Assembly: GCA_027315315.1 (NCBI GenBank)
Contig: DAHUYG010000026.1
Coordinates: 62,001 to 126,000 of the forward strand
Direction: 5' to 3'
DNA from: Acidimicrobiaceae bacterium
GTDB lineage: Bacteria > Actinomycetota > Acidimicrobiia > Acidimicrobiales > RAAP-2
DNA: 64,000 bases
Positions 23,505 through 31,937 of the stretch are shown here, in pieces (positions within the stretch are counted from its first letter, which is position 1; each line of letters opens with the position of its first letter). A program made the position numbers and the translations under genes. A model generated the notes under the pieces. That model was not told the DNA's origin. It did no database searches and worked only from the letters and a program-made list of their open reading frames with translations.

Positions 23505-25850
23505 ATGGCCGAGGTCTCCCTCAGGGAACGTCGCCAACGACTGCTCGAACGTCCCGACCTCGCCGGAACGGCCTTTTGTCGAGCTTACGCCGAACAGGCC
23601 GACGAGTGGTTGGTCAGCCTTGCGAACCGAGCCACCGAGGGCAGCACCCGCTCGCTCGCCCTGCTGGCGGTGGGCGGCTACGGCCGCGGCGAACTCTGCC
23701 CGTTCAGTGACCTCGACGTCGTGCTCGTGCACGACGGACACCGGAACGTAGGCGAGGTCGCCGACGCGATCTGGTACCCGGTCTGGGACGAGGGGGTCCA
23801 CCTCGACCACAGCGTGCGACGACCTACGGAGGTCCTCGCCGCAGCCGAGGGTGACCTCCGGGTGGCACTCGGCCTCCTCGACGCCCGTCTCGTGTGGGGA
23901 GATTCGAGGGTGGCGGACCCGCTCATCGGCGAAGCGGTCTCCCTCTGGCGCACGAAGCTCGGGGACAAGTGGCTGCCGACGCTCTCCGAGCAGATGGCCG
24001 AGCGGCACCGGATCCAGGGCGAGGTCGCCTTCCTGCTCGAGCCGGATCTAAAGGAGGCACGCGGCGGGCTCCGGGACGCGAGCGTGCTCCGGGCGATCGC
24101 CGCCTACGCCCCGAAGCTCGCTGGCCACGTCGACATGCGCTCCATCGAACCGGCCGCCTCGGTGCTCATCGCGATCCGGGTCGAACTGCACCGCCGGGCC
24201 GGACGGGCGCTCGACAAGCTGCTCCTCCAGGAGCAGGACCACGTCGCCTCCGTCCTCGGCTACAAGGACGCCGACGACCTGATGGCCTCGGTCTCGCGGG
24301 TCGGACGCACCATCGCCTGGGCGGTCGAGGACGCTTGGCGGCGCCAAGCATCATGGCGGCCGGCCCGCGAACAGCGTTTCGGCCGGCGGCGACCCCGGAC
24401 CGTCGTCCAGCCGGCGCCGGTCGAGGTCGAGCCGGGGATCGAACTCATCGGTGTCGAGGTCGCGCTCACCGAGGCCGCCGGCATCGTCGACGACTCCTCG
24501 CTCCCGCTGCGCCTCGCCGCGGTGGCGGCGGAACGGGACCTTCCGATCGCCAGGTCAGCGCTGCGTCGGCTGGCCGACCGCCTGCCCCCGGCACCCGATC
24601 CCTGGCCGATCGAGACACGCGAGACGCTGGTGCGCCTCCTGCGTGTAGGGCGGCCGGCGATCGCTGCGGTCGAATCTCTCGACCAAGAAGACCTGGTGAC
24701 ACGCCTGCTCCCCGAATGGGCCCCAGTCCGTTCCCGACCACAACGAAACGCCCTCCACCGCTTCACCGTCGACCGACACCTGCTCGAGGCGGCGGCCAAC
24801 GCGGCGCAACTCGCTGGGCGCGTCCAACGGCCCGACCTCCTCGTGGTTGGCGCGCTCCTCCACGACATCGGGAAGGGTTACCCGGGGGACCATACCGAGG
24901 CCGGCGTCGATCTCGTCGGGCGCATCGGTGTGCGGATGGGCTTCTCGGGACGCGACACCGACGTGCTCGTCGCCATGGTCCGCCATCACCTCCTGCTCCC
25001 AGACGTGGCCACGAGGCGGGACCTCGACGATCCGATGACCATCGAGCGGGTTGCCCACGCCGTGGGCGACCCCGTGACCCTCGAGCTCCTTGGGGCCTTG
25101 GCCGAGGCGGACGGCCTCGCAACCGGCTCGGCGGCGTGGGGGCCGTGGAAGGCCGGCCTCGTCGCCGAGCTCGTCGCACGCACACGGGCCTACCTCGGGG
25201 GTGAGCCGCTGCCCGCCGTCGATGGCCGGGTCGCCGAGAGCCAGGCTCGCTTGGTGGCCGAGGTGCGCGAGGGCGGGGGCGCCGCCGTCGTGCTCGACCC
25301 GCCGCTCGTCACGGTGGCGGCCCCCGATCGGCCCGGGCTGCTCGCGTCGGTCGCCGGTGTGCTCGCCCTCCACGGGCTCGACGTGCGGAGCGCCGATGCG
25401 ACGAGCGGGGACGGCGTCGCCGTCGAGGTCTTCGCGGTCGAGGTTCAAAGGGGATCGTGGCCCGATTCGGCACGTCTTCGCGAGGACCTCGAGGCGGTCC
25501 TCGACGACCGCCTGGTCCTCGAGGAACGCCTGGCGGCCCGGGCCCGGGCCTACGCGGGTGAGCGCCGGGTGTGGACCGCCCGGCCGATCGCTCCCCAGGT
25601 GCTCACCGACAACGAGGCTTCGGCCTCCTCGACCGTGCTCGAGATCCGGGCCCCCGACGAGATCGGCCTGCTCCACCGCGTGACCCAGGCGCTCTTCGAC
25701 TCGGACCTCGATGTCGTTTCGGCCCGGATGTCGACCTTCGGCCCGGAGGTCGTCGACGCCTTCTACGTCCGCACGGCGACCGGGGAAAAGGTGACCGATC
25801 CGGACCGGATCCGCTCCGTCGAAGCCGCGGTGCTCTCGGCCGTCCGGTGA
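23505..25850 (+). CDS. glnD: [Protein-PII] uridylyltransferase/uridylyl-removing enzyme
   Basis: Nitrogen sensor of 781 aa that modifies PII in response to glutamine. The nucleotidyltransferase motif is VGGYGRGELCPFSDLDVVLVH (about 56-76). The HD hydrolase motif is VVGALLHDIGKGYPGDHTEAG (about 446-466). Two C-terminal ACT domains read VTVAAPDRPGLLASVAGVLA (about 605) and LEIRAPDEIGLLHRVTQALF (about 710). All four parts are intact, in the standard order. ATG 23505 is the start. No glnB/glnK or amtB neighbour in the window. Divergent from the small membrane protein, with only 35 bases between the starts. Confidence 0.95.
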   Translation: MAEVSLRERRQRLLERPDLAGTAFCRAYAEQADEWLVSLANRATEGSTRSLALLAVGGYGRGELCPFSDLDVVLVHDGHRNVGEVADAIWYPVWDEGVHLDHSVRRPTEVLAAAEGDLRVALGLLDARLVWGDSRVADPLIGEAVSLWRTKLGDKWLPTLSEQMAERHRIQGEVAFLLEPDLKEARGGLRDASVLRAIAAYAPKLAGHVDMRSIEPAASVLIAIRVELHRRAGRALDKLLLQEQDHVASVLGYKDADDLMASVSRVGRTIAWAVEDAWRRQASWRPAREQRFGRRRPRTVVQPAPVEVEPGIELIGVEVALTEAAGIVDDSSLPLRLAAVAAERDLPIARSALRRLADRLPPAPDPWPIETRETLVRLLRVGRPAIAAVESLDQEDLVTRLLPEWAPVRSRPQRNALHRFTVDRHLLEAAANAAQLAGRVQRPDLLVVGALLHDIGKGYPGDHTEAGVDLVGRIGVRMGFSGRDTDVLVAMVRHHLLLPDVATRRDLDDPMTIERVAHAVGDPVTLELLGALAEADGLATGSAAWGPWKAGLVAELVARTRAYLGGEPLPAVDGRVAESQARLVAEVREGGGAAVVLDPPLVTVAAPDRPGLLASVAGVLALHGLDVRSADATSGDGVAVEVFAVEVQRGSWPDSARLREDLEAVLDDRLVLEERLAARARAYAGERRVWTARPIAPQVLTDNEASASSTVLEIRAPDEIGLLHRVTQALFDSDLDVVSARMSTFGPEVVDAFYVRTATGEKVTDPDRIRSVEAAVLSAVR

Positions 25851-25935
25851 GGTCCTAAGGGGCGCTCGAAACGGTCGACACCGAGGCCGCCGGGTGAGCG
25901 TTCGGATCGCAACGCCGGGGGTACGATGCACTGCG

Positions 25936-27078
25936 ATGCAGCGCGAGCCCGCCCACCGAAAGTCCGCCACCCGGCGTTGGCCGGCCGTGGTCGCCGTGGT
26001 GGCGGCCGTGCTGGTCGTCGGGGGCGGGGCGACCGGGTTCGTCCTGCTCGGCAGGAACAACACGCCGATCGCGACCACCGCCGCTGCGAGACAGAGCCTC
26101 CCCTTCGATGTCGTCGCGACCACCCCGACGGCCAGCACTGGCCAGGTCCCCTCGGGCACGACCGTCACCGTGTCGTTCAGCTCCCCCATCGCCCCGAACA
26201 GCCCGATGCCGACGCTCAGTCCGACGGTGCCCGGTGCCTGGTCGCTCCTTTCACCGAGCGAGCTCGAGTTCGTGCCCTCGGCGCCCCTGGTCCCGGGCGC
26301 GACAGAGTCCGTTGTGATCCCGGGCGGCTCGGGCGGCATGGTCAGTGCGGACGGGGTCCGACTGGCGAGTTCGACGACGGTCCCCTTCAACGTGCAAACC
26401 GGCTCGGTCCTCCGCCTCCAGCAGCTCCTGGCCGAGCTCGGCTACCTGCCGCTCACCTTCACCCCCGCGGCCCCCCTGACCTCGCTCAGCCAGGAGGCCA
26501 ACGTGCAGCAGGGGACGTTCGGGTGGCGCTGGCCGAACCAGCCGGCCTCCCTCACCTCGTTGTGGACGCCGGGCCAGATGAACGTCATCACCAAGGGCGC
26601 CATCATGGACTTCGAGGACCAGAACGGGCTGAAGACCGACGGCCAGCCGGGGCCGACCGTCTGGACCGCCCTCCTCGCCGACGCGGCGGGCGGGCGCAGC
26701 GACGCCAACCCCTACCGCTACGTCTACGTGTCCGAGTCCCAGCCCGAGTCGGTCACCGTGTACCAGTCGGGCTCGGTCGTCTACCAGTCCGTCGCCAACA
26801 CCGGCATCGCCGCGGCACCGACGGACCAGGGCACCTATCCCGTGTATCTGCGCTACACCTCGACGACGATGTCGGGCACCAACCCCGACGGCAGCCACTA
26901 CAGCGATCCGGGGGTCCCCTGGGTCAGCTACTTCAACGGGGGTGACGCCCTGCACGGCTTCGTCCGCTCCACCTACGGGTGGCCCCAGAGCCTCGGCTGC
27001 GTCGAGATGCCGATCTCGAACGCCGCTGTCGTGTACCCCTACACCCCGATCGGCACCCTCGTCACCGTCGGCAACTAG
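25936..27078 (+). CDS. L,D-transpeptidase with N-terminal anchor
   Basis: Cell-wall enzyme of 380 aa that cross-links peptidoglycan through diaminopimelate (3-3 bonds) or anchors proteins. An N-terminal transmembrane anchor (WPAVVAVVAAVLVVGGGATGFVLL) is followed by an Ig-like domain (about 60-130), a peptidoglycan-binding-type region (about 150-240) and the YkuD domain. The catalytic motif is GFVRSTYGWPQSLGCVEMP with the nucleophile Cys, and DALHGFV carries the conserved His. ATG 25936 places the anchor correctly; GTG 25894 is an alternative. Its stop shares a CTAG with the dinB stop on the other strand. Confidence 0.9.
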   Translation: MQREPAHRKSATRRWPAVVAVVAAVLVVGGGATGFVLLGRNNTPIATTAAARQSLPFDVVATTPTASTGQVPSGTTVTVSFSSPIAPNSPMPTLSPTVPGAWSLLSPSELEFVPSAPLVPGATESVVIPGGSGGMVSADGVRLASSTTVPFNVQTGSVLRLQQLLAELGYLPLTFTPAAPLTSLSQEANVQQGTFGWRWPNQPASLTSLWTPGQMNVITKGAIMDFEDQNGLKTDGQPGPTVWTALLADAAGGRSDANPYRYVYVSESQPESVTVYQSGSVVYQSVANTGIAAAPTDQGTYPVYLRYTSTTMSGTNPDGSHYSDPGVPWVSYFNGGDALHGFVRSTYGWPQSLGCVEMPISNAAVVYPYTPIGTLVTVGN

Positions 27079-28355
27079 TCCCCCGACGACGGGCCCCACC
27101 ACTCGGGGGCCGCGCGCTCGTCCAGGGTCGACACCGGTCCCACGGCCCGCTTGCCGAAGCGGGTCCTGATCGCGGCGAGCGCCCGGGCCACCTCCTCCCA
27201 GGAGATCTGCAGCGCGGCGCCCCGCTCGGCGCGCTCGGCCTCCTCGAACCCGAAGCTCAGCTGGCGGGCCGCGTTCGCCGGTCCGAGGCCCGAGAGGCTC
27301 ACCCCGAGCAGGCGCACGCCGGCCACGAGGTCCACCGCCTCGAGCAGGGCCTCGGCGACCGCCGCGATGGCTGCGCCGGCGTCGAGCGGGAGGTCCAGGG
27401 TGTGCGAGCGGGTGAGGGTCGTGAAGTCACCGAAGCGAACCTTGAGGGTCACCGTGCGGCCGGCAAGGCCCTCCCGGGCGAGCACCTCGGCCACGGCGTC
27501 GGACATCGCAACCAGCTTGGCCCGGAGCTCGCCGATCTCGGTGACGTCCCTCGCGAAGGTCTGCTCGTGGCCGATCGACTTGGCCTCGCGTCCGGCGACG
27601 ACCGGGCTCGGGTCGTGTCCCATGGCGAGCGCTGCGAGGTGCGCTCCGTGCGAGCGGCCGAGCTGGCGGACGAGCACCGCCTCACCGACGCGGGCGATGT
27701 CGCCGACCGTCTTCACGCCGAGGCCGTGGAGACGCTTGGCCGTCGCCGGGCCCACCCCCCAGAGTGCCTCGATCGGGAGCGCGTGGAGGAAGTCGAGCTC
27801 GTCGCCGGGCTCGACCACCCGCACGCCCGGCCCGACCTCGACGGCCTCCGGGCTCACCGTGGGCTTCGCCGCCTCCGAAGCGAGCTTCGCGATGAGCTTC
27901 GAGCGGCCAACCCCGACGCTGCAGCGCAACGAGAGCTCGGCGGCGATGCGGTCGCGCAACGTCCGGGCGATCTCGAGGGGCGAGCCGAGGAGCCGGCGCG
28001 AGCCGGTCACGTCCAAGAAGGCCTCGTCGAGGCCGATGGGCTCGACGAGCGGGGTGACCGACAAGAACATCTCGTGCAGCTGGGTGCTCACTTCGCCGTA
28101 GCGGGCGTGTCGCCCGTCGAGGAACACCGCGTTCGGACACAGCTCGCGGGCCCGGAACATGGGCATGGCGGAACGGACCCCGTAGCGGCGGGCCTCATAG
28201 GTGCACGAAGCCACCACCCCACGGCCGCCCGTGCCGCCCACGATGACCGGCCTGCCTGCGAGTTCGGGGTGGTCGAGGAGCTCCACCGAGGCGAAGAAGG
28301 CGTCCATGTCGACGTGGAGGATGGCCGGCACGAGCTCCATCGAGCGGTCGACCAT
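27075..28355 (-). CDS. dinB: DNA polymerase IV (Y family)
   Basis: Translesion polymerase of 426 aa. The metal-binding palm motifs are ILHVDMDAFFASVELL and PIGLDEAFLDVT; GVGRSKLIAKLASEAAKP and LWGVGPATAKRLHGLG (helix-hairpin-helix) complete the family signature. A C-terminal little-finger domain is present, but no clear beta-clamp-binding peptide (QLSF at about 395 is the nearest). The methionine at residue 6 (MELVPAILHVDMD) is an alternative start. No SOS box is visible in the 7-base gap to the deacetylase gene, so it is probably transcribed with nrdR and the deacetylase. Confidence 0.95.
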   Translation of the reverse strand: MVDRSMELVPAILHVDMDAFFASVELLDHPELAGRPVIVGGTGGRGVVASCTYEARRYGVRSAMPMFRARELCPNAVFLDGRHARYGEVSTQLHEMFLSVTPLVEPIGLDEAFLDVTGSRRLLGSPLEIARTLRDRIAAELSLRCSVGVGRSKLIAKLASEAAKPTVSPEAVEVGPGVRVVEPGDELDFLHALPIEALWGVGPATAKRLHGLGVKTVGDIARVGEAVLVRQLGRSHGAHLAALAMGHDPSPVVAGREAKSIGHEQTFARDVTEIGELRAKLVAMSDAVAEVLAREGLAGRTVTLKVRFGDFTTLTRSHTLDLPLDAGAAIAAVAEALLEAVDLVAGVRLLGVSLSGLGPANAARQLSFGFEEAERAERGAALQISWEEVARALAAIRTRFGKRAVGPVSTLDERAAPEWWGPSSGD

Positions 28356-28362
28356 CGCTGCC

Positions 28363-29073
28363 CTAGGGACCGATGAAGAGCCGACGGAACCCCTCGGCGT
28401 AGGGGACCCCGGCCCTCGACCCCTCCTCGGCGGCGCGGCCCCGCACCACGTCGTCGGCCCAGCTGTCGGACTCGGGCAGCTGGCTGCGGTGGCACCCGAC
28501 CGCCTCGACCTTCACGTCGATCGTCTCGGTGACATCGACGTAGACGTCGGGCTCGAGGGTGCCCGAGAGGTAGGCCACCTGGACCTGGTGTGCCGATCCA
28601 CGCTCCGGGAAGTAGTGCGGAAGGGCCGCCGCCGGCGAGAGGGCGTCGAGGAGCGCCCACCCGAGCTCGCGGTGGTCGTGGTGATTGAAATAGTGCTGCC
28701 CGAAGAAGATCGCCGTCGGATCGTGTCCGAGGACAACCTCGGGACGGATGCGCCGTATCCAGGCCACCAGCTCCGAGCGGAGCTCGGCCGTGTTCTGGAG
28801 CTCGCCATCGAGCAGCCGGAGGCTCTCGTGGGACGCGAGGCCGACGACCCCGGCGGCCGCCGCGACCTCCTCGGCCCGCACCCGGGCCAACTCTGCGGGT
28901 CTGGCGTCGGGGTCCGGCGTGCCCCTGGCCCCGTCGGCGCACACCACGAGGTGCACCGCGCAGCCGGCCTTCGCCCAACGGGCGAGGGTGCCTGCGCAGG
29001 CCACGTCGGCGTCGTCGGGGTGCGCATAGACCGCGAGCGCAGACTCGGGGACCGAATCGAGCCGCTCGACCAT
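28363..29073 (-). CDS. PIG-L (LmbE) family deacetylase
   Basis: Zinc N-deacetylase of 236 aa. The metal motif AVYAHPDDADVACAGTLARW begins at about residue 13, and the second metal site is YFNHHDHRELGW. Relatives include MshB and Mca of mycothiol metabolism and glycolipid deacetylases; length and sequence do not decide between them. ATG 29073 (MVERLDS) is preferred to TTG 29079 of the track; it starts 3 bases downstream of the nrdR stop. Operon: nrdR, then this gene, then dinB. Confidence 0.9.
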   Translation of the reverse strand: MVERLDSVPESALAVYAHPDDADVACAGTLARWAKAGCAVHLVVCADGARGTPDPDARPAELARVRAEEVAAAAGVVGLASHESLRLLDGELQNTAELRSELVAWIRRIRPEVVLGHDPTAIFFGQHYFNHHDHRELGWALLDALSPAAALPHYFPERGSAHQVQVAYLSGTLEPDVYVDVTETIDVKVEAVGCHRSQLPESDSWADDVVRGRAAEEGSRAGVPYAEGFRRLFIGP

Positions 29074-29075
29074 CG

Positions 29076-29546
29076 TCAACCGCGTTGTTTGGGCTCGGTG
29101 GTCTTGGACAACAGACCGACCTCGCGCTCGAAGTCACCCACGTCCTCGAACCCCTTGTACACGCTCGCGAAGCGCACGTAGGCCACGTCGTCGAGTGCCT
29201 TCAGCTGTTCGAGCACCGCCAGGCCGACCTGTTGGGAGCTGGGCTCGTTGCCCCGCTCGCGCAGGGTGTCCTCGACGCGCTGTGCGAGCTCGGCCATCGC
29301 CTCCTCGGATACCGGGCGGTTCTTGCAGGCCGCTCGCACCCCGGCGACGATCTTGGTGCGGTCGAAGGGTTCCCGATCTCCGGTCCGCTTCACGACCCAG
29401 ACGGGCAGCTCGTCCACGCGCTCAAAGGTGGTGAACCGCCGGGCGCAGCTCAGACACTCCCGCCGCCTCCGGATCGCCGCGCCCTCGTCGGCCAGTCGCG
29501 AGTCGACCACGCGGTCGTCGTCGACCGAGCACCACGGACACCGCAC
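29076..29546 (-). CDS. nrdR: Transcriptional repressor NrdR
   Basis: ATP/dATP-sensing repressor of ribonucleotide reductase genes, 156 aa. N-terminal zinc ribbon: MRCPWC at residues 1-6 and LSCARRFTTFERV at about 32-44, giving the four cysteines. ATP-cone: VVKRTGDREPFDRTKIVAGVRAAC. The target nrd genes are not in the window. The gene sits next to a LysM gene and lexA as in mycobacteria (Rv2718c-Rv2719c-Rv2720), so dNTP control and the SOS response are neighbours. GTG start 29546. Confidence 0.97.
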   Translation of the reverse strand: MRCPWCSVDDDRVVDSRLADEGAAIRRRRECLSCARRFTTFERVDELPVWVVKRTGDREPFDRTKIVAGVRAACKNRPVSEEAMAELAQRVEDTLRERGNEPSSQQVGLAVLEQLKALDDVAYVRFASVYKGFEDVGDFEREVGLLSKTTEPKQRG

Positions 29547-29594
29547 CGCCCCGACGTTACTTCGCGTGCCTTTGCCCCCCGCCGGCGCCGGCGC

Positions 29595-30029
29595 TCAGGG
29601 AAGGACGATGTGCTCGCCCACGACGACGGTGCTCGAGCCGGTCTGCGCCACCATCTCGGCCAGCAGCGGGCCGGGCCTCGAGGGATCGAGACGCCCGGCG
29701 ATCGACGCCAGGGTGTCACCGGATCGCACCGTGTAGATCTCGCCCGCCACCAGCCGTGGCGTGGTCGTCCCAGCGAGCGCCGCGACCGGGACGGCGAGCC
29801 CGCCGAGGAGGCCCAGGAGCACTGCGACCAGGGCGGTACGGCGCAACCGGGCCCGGCGGGCCGGCGAGAGGGCCAGCGAAGCCGGAGCGCCCGGGGGACC
29901 CGCAACCACCTGCGCACCCGGGTCCGCCGCCCGGCTGTTCCCGCCGGGGATTGGGACCAGCCGGAGCGCCGGCCCGGTGTCAGTGAGGGCGTCCAGGTCC
30001 TCCCAACCGGGCAGCGGGGCGATCGCCAT
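29595..30029 (-). CDS. LysM membrane protein beside lexA, candidate SOS cell-division inhibitor
   Basis: A 144-aa protein with a cytoplasmic N-terminus of about 65 residues, one transmembrane helix (ALVAVLLGLLGGLAVPVAALAG, about 66-88) and a C-terminal LysM domain (YTVRSGDTLASIAGRLDP ... VVVGEHIVLP). It holds the place of mycobacterial Rv2719c (ChiZ) and resembles Bacillus YneA and Corynebacterium DivS in being a small membrane protein divergent from lexA. Those proteins delay division after DNA damage. Two of the four SOS boxes (30071, 30104) lie on its side of the gap. Function by position and architecture, not by motif. Confidence 0.85.
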   Translation of the reverse strand: MAIAPLPGWEDLDALTDTGPALRLVPIPGGNSRAADPGAQVVAGPPGAPASLALSPARRARLRRTALVAVLLGLLGGLAVPVAALAGTTTPRLVAGEIYTVRSGDTLASIAGRLDPSRPGPLLAEMVAQTGSSTVVVGEHIVLP

Positions 30030-30070
30030 CAGGCCGATCCCCCTCGGGCCGGCACCGACCCCCCGATTGT

Positions 30071-30084
30071 CGAACGTCTGTTCG
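30071..30084. promoter_or_regulatory. SOS box 1 (LexA operator)
   Basis: CGAACGTCTGTTCG, a full match to the actinobacterial CGAAC-N4-GTTCG. It lies 42 bases before the LysM gene start and abuts a GACAAT -10-like box on the minus strand. Confidence 0.85.
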
Positions 30085-30103
30085 CCACATCGCTATCTCA
30101 CCA

Positions 30104-30117
30104 CGAACATCTGTTCG
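30104..30117. promoter_or_regulatory. SOS box 2 (LexA operator)
   Basis: CGAACATCTGTTCG, full match. Lies between the two divergent promoters. Confidence 0.85.
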
Positions 30118-30131
30118 TGTCAAGGAAATCT

Positions 30132-30145
30132 CGAACAGATGTTTG
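30132..30145. promoter_or_regulatory. SOS box 3 (LexA operator)
   Basis: CGAACAGATGTTTG, one mismatch in the right half. It overlaps the lexA -35 (TTGTAT, 30143-30148). Confidence 0.75.
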
Positions 30146-30171
30146 TATCGGCCGCCGGGGTTCTGTATTGT
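30143..30171 (+). promoter_or_regulatory. lexA promoter
   Basis: TTGTAT (30143-30148), a 17-base spacer, then TATTGT (30166-30171). SOS box 3 covers the -35 and SOS box 4 sits just past the likely transcription start, so lexA should be autorepressed. Confidence 0.5.
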
Positions 30172-30178
30172 CGCTCGG

Positions 30179-30192
30179 CAAACACCTGTTCG
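30179..30192. promoter_or_regulatory. SOS box 4 (LexA operator)
   Basis: CAAACACCTGTTCG, one mismatch in the left half. Lies about 47 bases before the lexA GTG. Confidence 0.7.
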
Positions 30193-30238
30193 CCGATCCC
30201 CCAACCAGGGATCGGTTGACCGCACGGAGGGAGACCAG

Positions 30239-30868
30239 GTGGCCGAGACCCTGAGCGGGAAGCGGCGGGAAATCCTCGACTTCATCGCCGGCTGCCTGCG
30301 CGAGCGCGGCTATCCGCCCTCGGTGCGCGAGATCGGCGAGGCGGTCGGGCTCAACTCCTCGGCGACGGTGCACACCCACCTCGCAGTGCTCCAGCGTGAG
30401 GGGTTCCTCGAGCGCGACCCGACGAAGCCGCGGGCGATCAAGGTGCGCTACGACCCCTCCTCCAAGGCCGCCGTCGAGCCCGACCGGGTGCGCCACGTGC
30501 CGCTGGTGGGCGACGTCGCGGCCGGCACCGGCGTCCTCGCGCTCGAACGGGTCGAGGAGGTCTTCCCGCTGCCCGAGACCTTCACCGGCACCGGCCCGAC
30601 ATTCATGCTTCGGGTCCGCGGGGACTCGATGGTCGAGGCCGGGATCCTCGATGGGGACTACGTGGTGGTTCGCCACCAAGAGGACGCCGAGAACGGCGAC
30701 GTGGTCGTGGCCGGCATCCCCGACGAGGAGGCCACGGTCAAGGTGTTCGCGCGCAAGCGGGGCAAGATCGTGCTCTCCCCGGCCAACTCGGCAATGGCCC
30801 CCATGTCCTTCGAGCCCGACGAGGTGTCGGTCTACGGCAGGGTGCTGACGGTCCTCCGCCGGCTGTAG
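30239..30868 (+). CDS. lexA: LexA repressor
   Basis: SOS repressor and self-cleaving protease, 209 aa. N-terminal winged helix (about 1-70): EILDFIAGCLRERGYPPSVREIGEAVGLNSSATVHTHL. The cleavage site is Ala95-Gly96 (GDVAAGTG); the catalytic dyad is Ser130 (RGDSMVEAGI) and Lys168 (EATVKVF). GTG 30239 after GGAGGG is the start; the track start 30143 lies inside the promoter and SOS boxes. The four boxes upstream support autoregulation and shared control of the divergent LysM gene. Its stop lies one base from the dapE stop. Confidence 0.97.
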   Translation: MAETLSGKRREILDFIAGCLRERGYPPSVREIGEAVGLNSSATVHTHLAVLQREGFLERDPTKPRAIKVRYDPSSKAAVEPDRVRHVPLVGDVAAGTGVLALERVEEVFPLPETFTGTGPTFMLRVRGDSMVEAGILDGDYVVVRHQEDAENGDVVVAGIPDEEATVKVFARKRGKIVLSPANSAMAPMSFEPDEVSVYGRVLTVLRRL

Positions 30869-30869
30869 C

Positions 30870-31937
30870 TCATCGACCGATCAGCGCTGCGAGCCTCGAC
30901 CAGGCGGCATCGAGCGATTCCCTGGTGACGTGCTCGTCGGCCTGGTGGGCGAGATCGGGATCGCCCGGTCCAAAGTTGGTGGCCGGGATGCCGTGGGCTG
31001 CGAAGGTCGCGACGTCGGTCCACCCGAGCTTGGCCCGCGGCGGTTGCCCGGTGGCGGCGAGCAGCCTCGCGAGCACCGGATGCGTCAGCTTCGGATGGGC
31101 ACTCGGCGCCGTGTCGAGCACTTCGTAGGAGTCGCCCTGCCCCGGATCGATGAGATCGCCGAACAGCTCGCGCAGGTAGCTTCGGGCGAGCTGTTCGTCC
31201 CGGTCGGGGGCGAAGCGGAAGTTGACGGCGATCTGGACCCGATCGGGCACCACGTTGGCGGCGACCCCGCCCTCGATGCCGACCACCGACAGCCGCTCGG
31301 TGTACTCACAGCCGTCGAGCACGACCGAGCGGGGCTCCCATGTCGCGACCAGCGCGATCAGCGGTGCGGCCCGGTGGATGGCGTTGCGCCCGAGGTGCGC
31401 GCGGGCCGTGTGGGCCCGCTTGCCCCCGAGCACGATGCGCACCTTGACCGCGCCCTGGCATCCCGCCTCGACGAGGCTCGCCGTCGGCTCGCAGAGGATC
31501 GCGGCGTCCGCCTTGAGGAGCTCGGGGCGATCCTCGAAGAGCTGCACCAGCCCGTTCTCGGACCGATCGATCTCCTCGCCCCGGTAGAAGCACCAGGTCA
31601 GGTCGTATTCCGGCTCGGCGACGGTCGTCGCGAGCTCGAGCATGATCGCGACGCCCCCCTTCATGTCGCACGATCCGAGCCCGAAGAGGGTGTCGCCCTC
31701 GACCCGCGGCTCGGCGTTGCCGGCCACCGGCACCGTGTCGAGGTGCCCGGCGATCGCGACCCGCTCGGCGCGTCCGAGCTCGGTGCGGGCGATGACGTTG
31801 TCACCGATCCGCTCCACGCCGAGCCACGGCGTGGAGCGCAATGCGGCCTCGACGTGATCGGCGATGGCCTGCTCGTTGCGGGAGACCGAGGGGATGGCGA
31901 CGAGCTCGGCGGTCTTCTCGACCAGGTCCGGCGTCAC
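30870..31937 (-). CDS. dapE: Succinyl-diaminopimelate desuccinylase
   Basis: Zinc hydrolase of 355 aa that releases LL-diaminopimelate from its N-succinyl form. First metal motif: AIAGHLDTVPVAGN; metal-bridging Asp in LFGLGSCDMKGGVAIM; Glu pair in WCFYRGEEIDRSENGL; last metal His in GWTDVATFAAHGIPATNFGPG. GTG 31937 gives a GTGA overlap with the dapD stop; the track's 573-aa start at 32591 is spurious. Together with dapD, dapC, dapF, dapA and dapB it covers the succinylase route to lysine and cell-wall diaminopimelate. Confidence 0.93.
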   Translation of the reverse strand: MTPDLVEKTAELVAIPSVSRNEQAIADHVEAALRSTPWLGVERIGDNVIARTELGRAERVAIAGHLDTVPVAGNAEPRVEGDTLFGLGSCDMKGGVAIMLELATTVAEPEYDLTWCFYRGEEIDRSENGLVQLFEDRPELLKADAAILCEPTASLVEAGCQGAVKVRIVLGGKRAHTARAHLGRNAIHRAAPLIALVATWEPRSVVLDGCEYTERLSVVGIEGGVAANVVPDRVQIAVNFRFAPDRDEQLARSYLRELFGDLIDPGQGDSYEVLDTAPSAHPKLTHPVLARLLAATGQPPRAKLGWTDVATFAAHGIPATNFGPGDPDLAHQADEHVTRESLDAAWSRLAALIGR

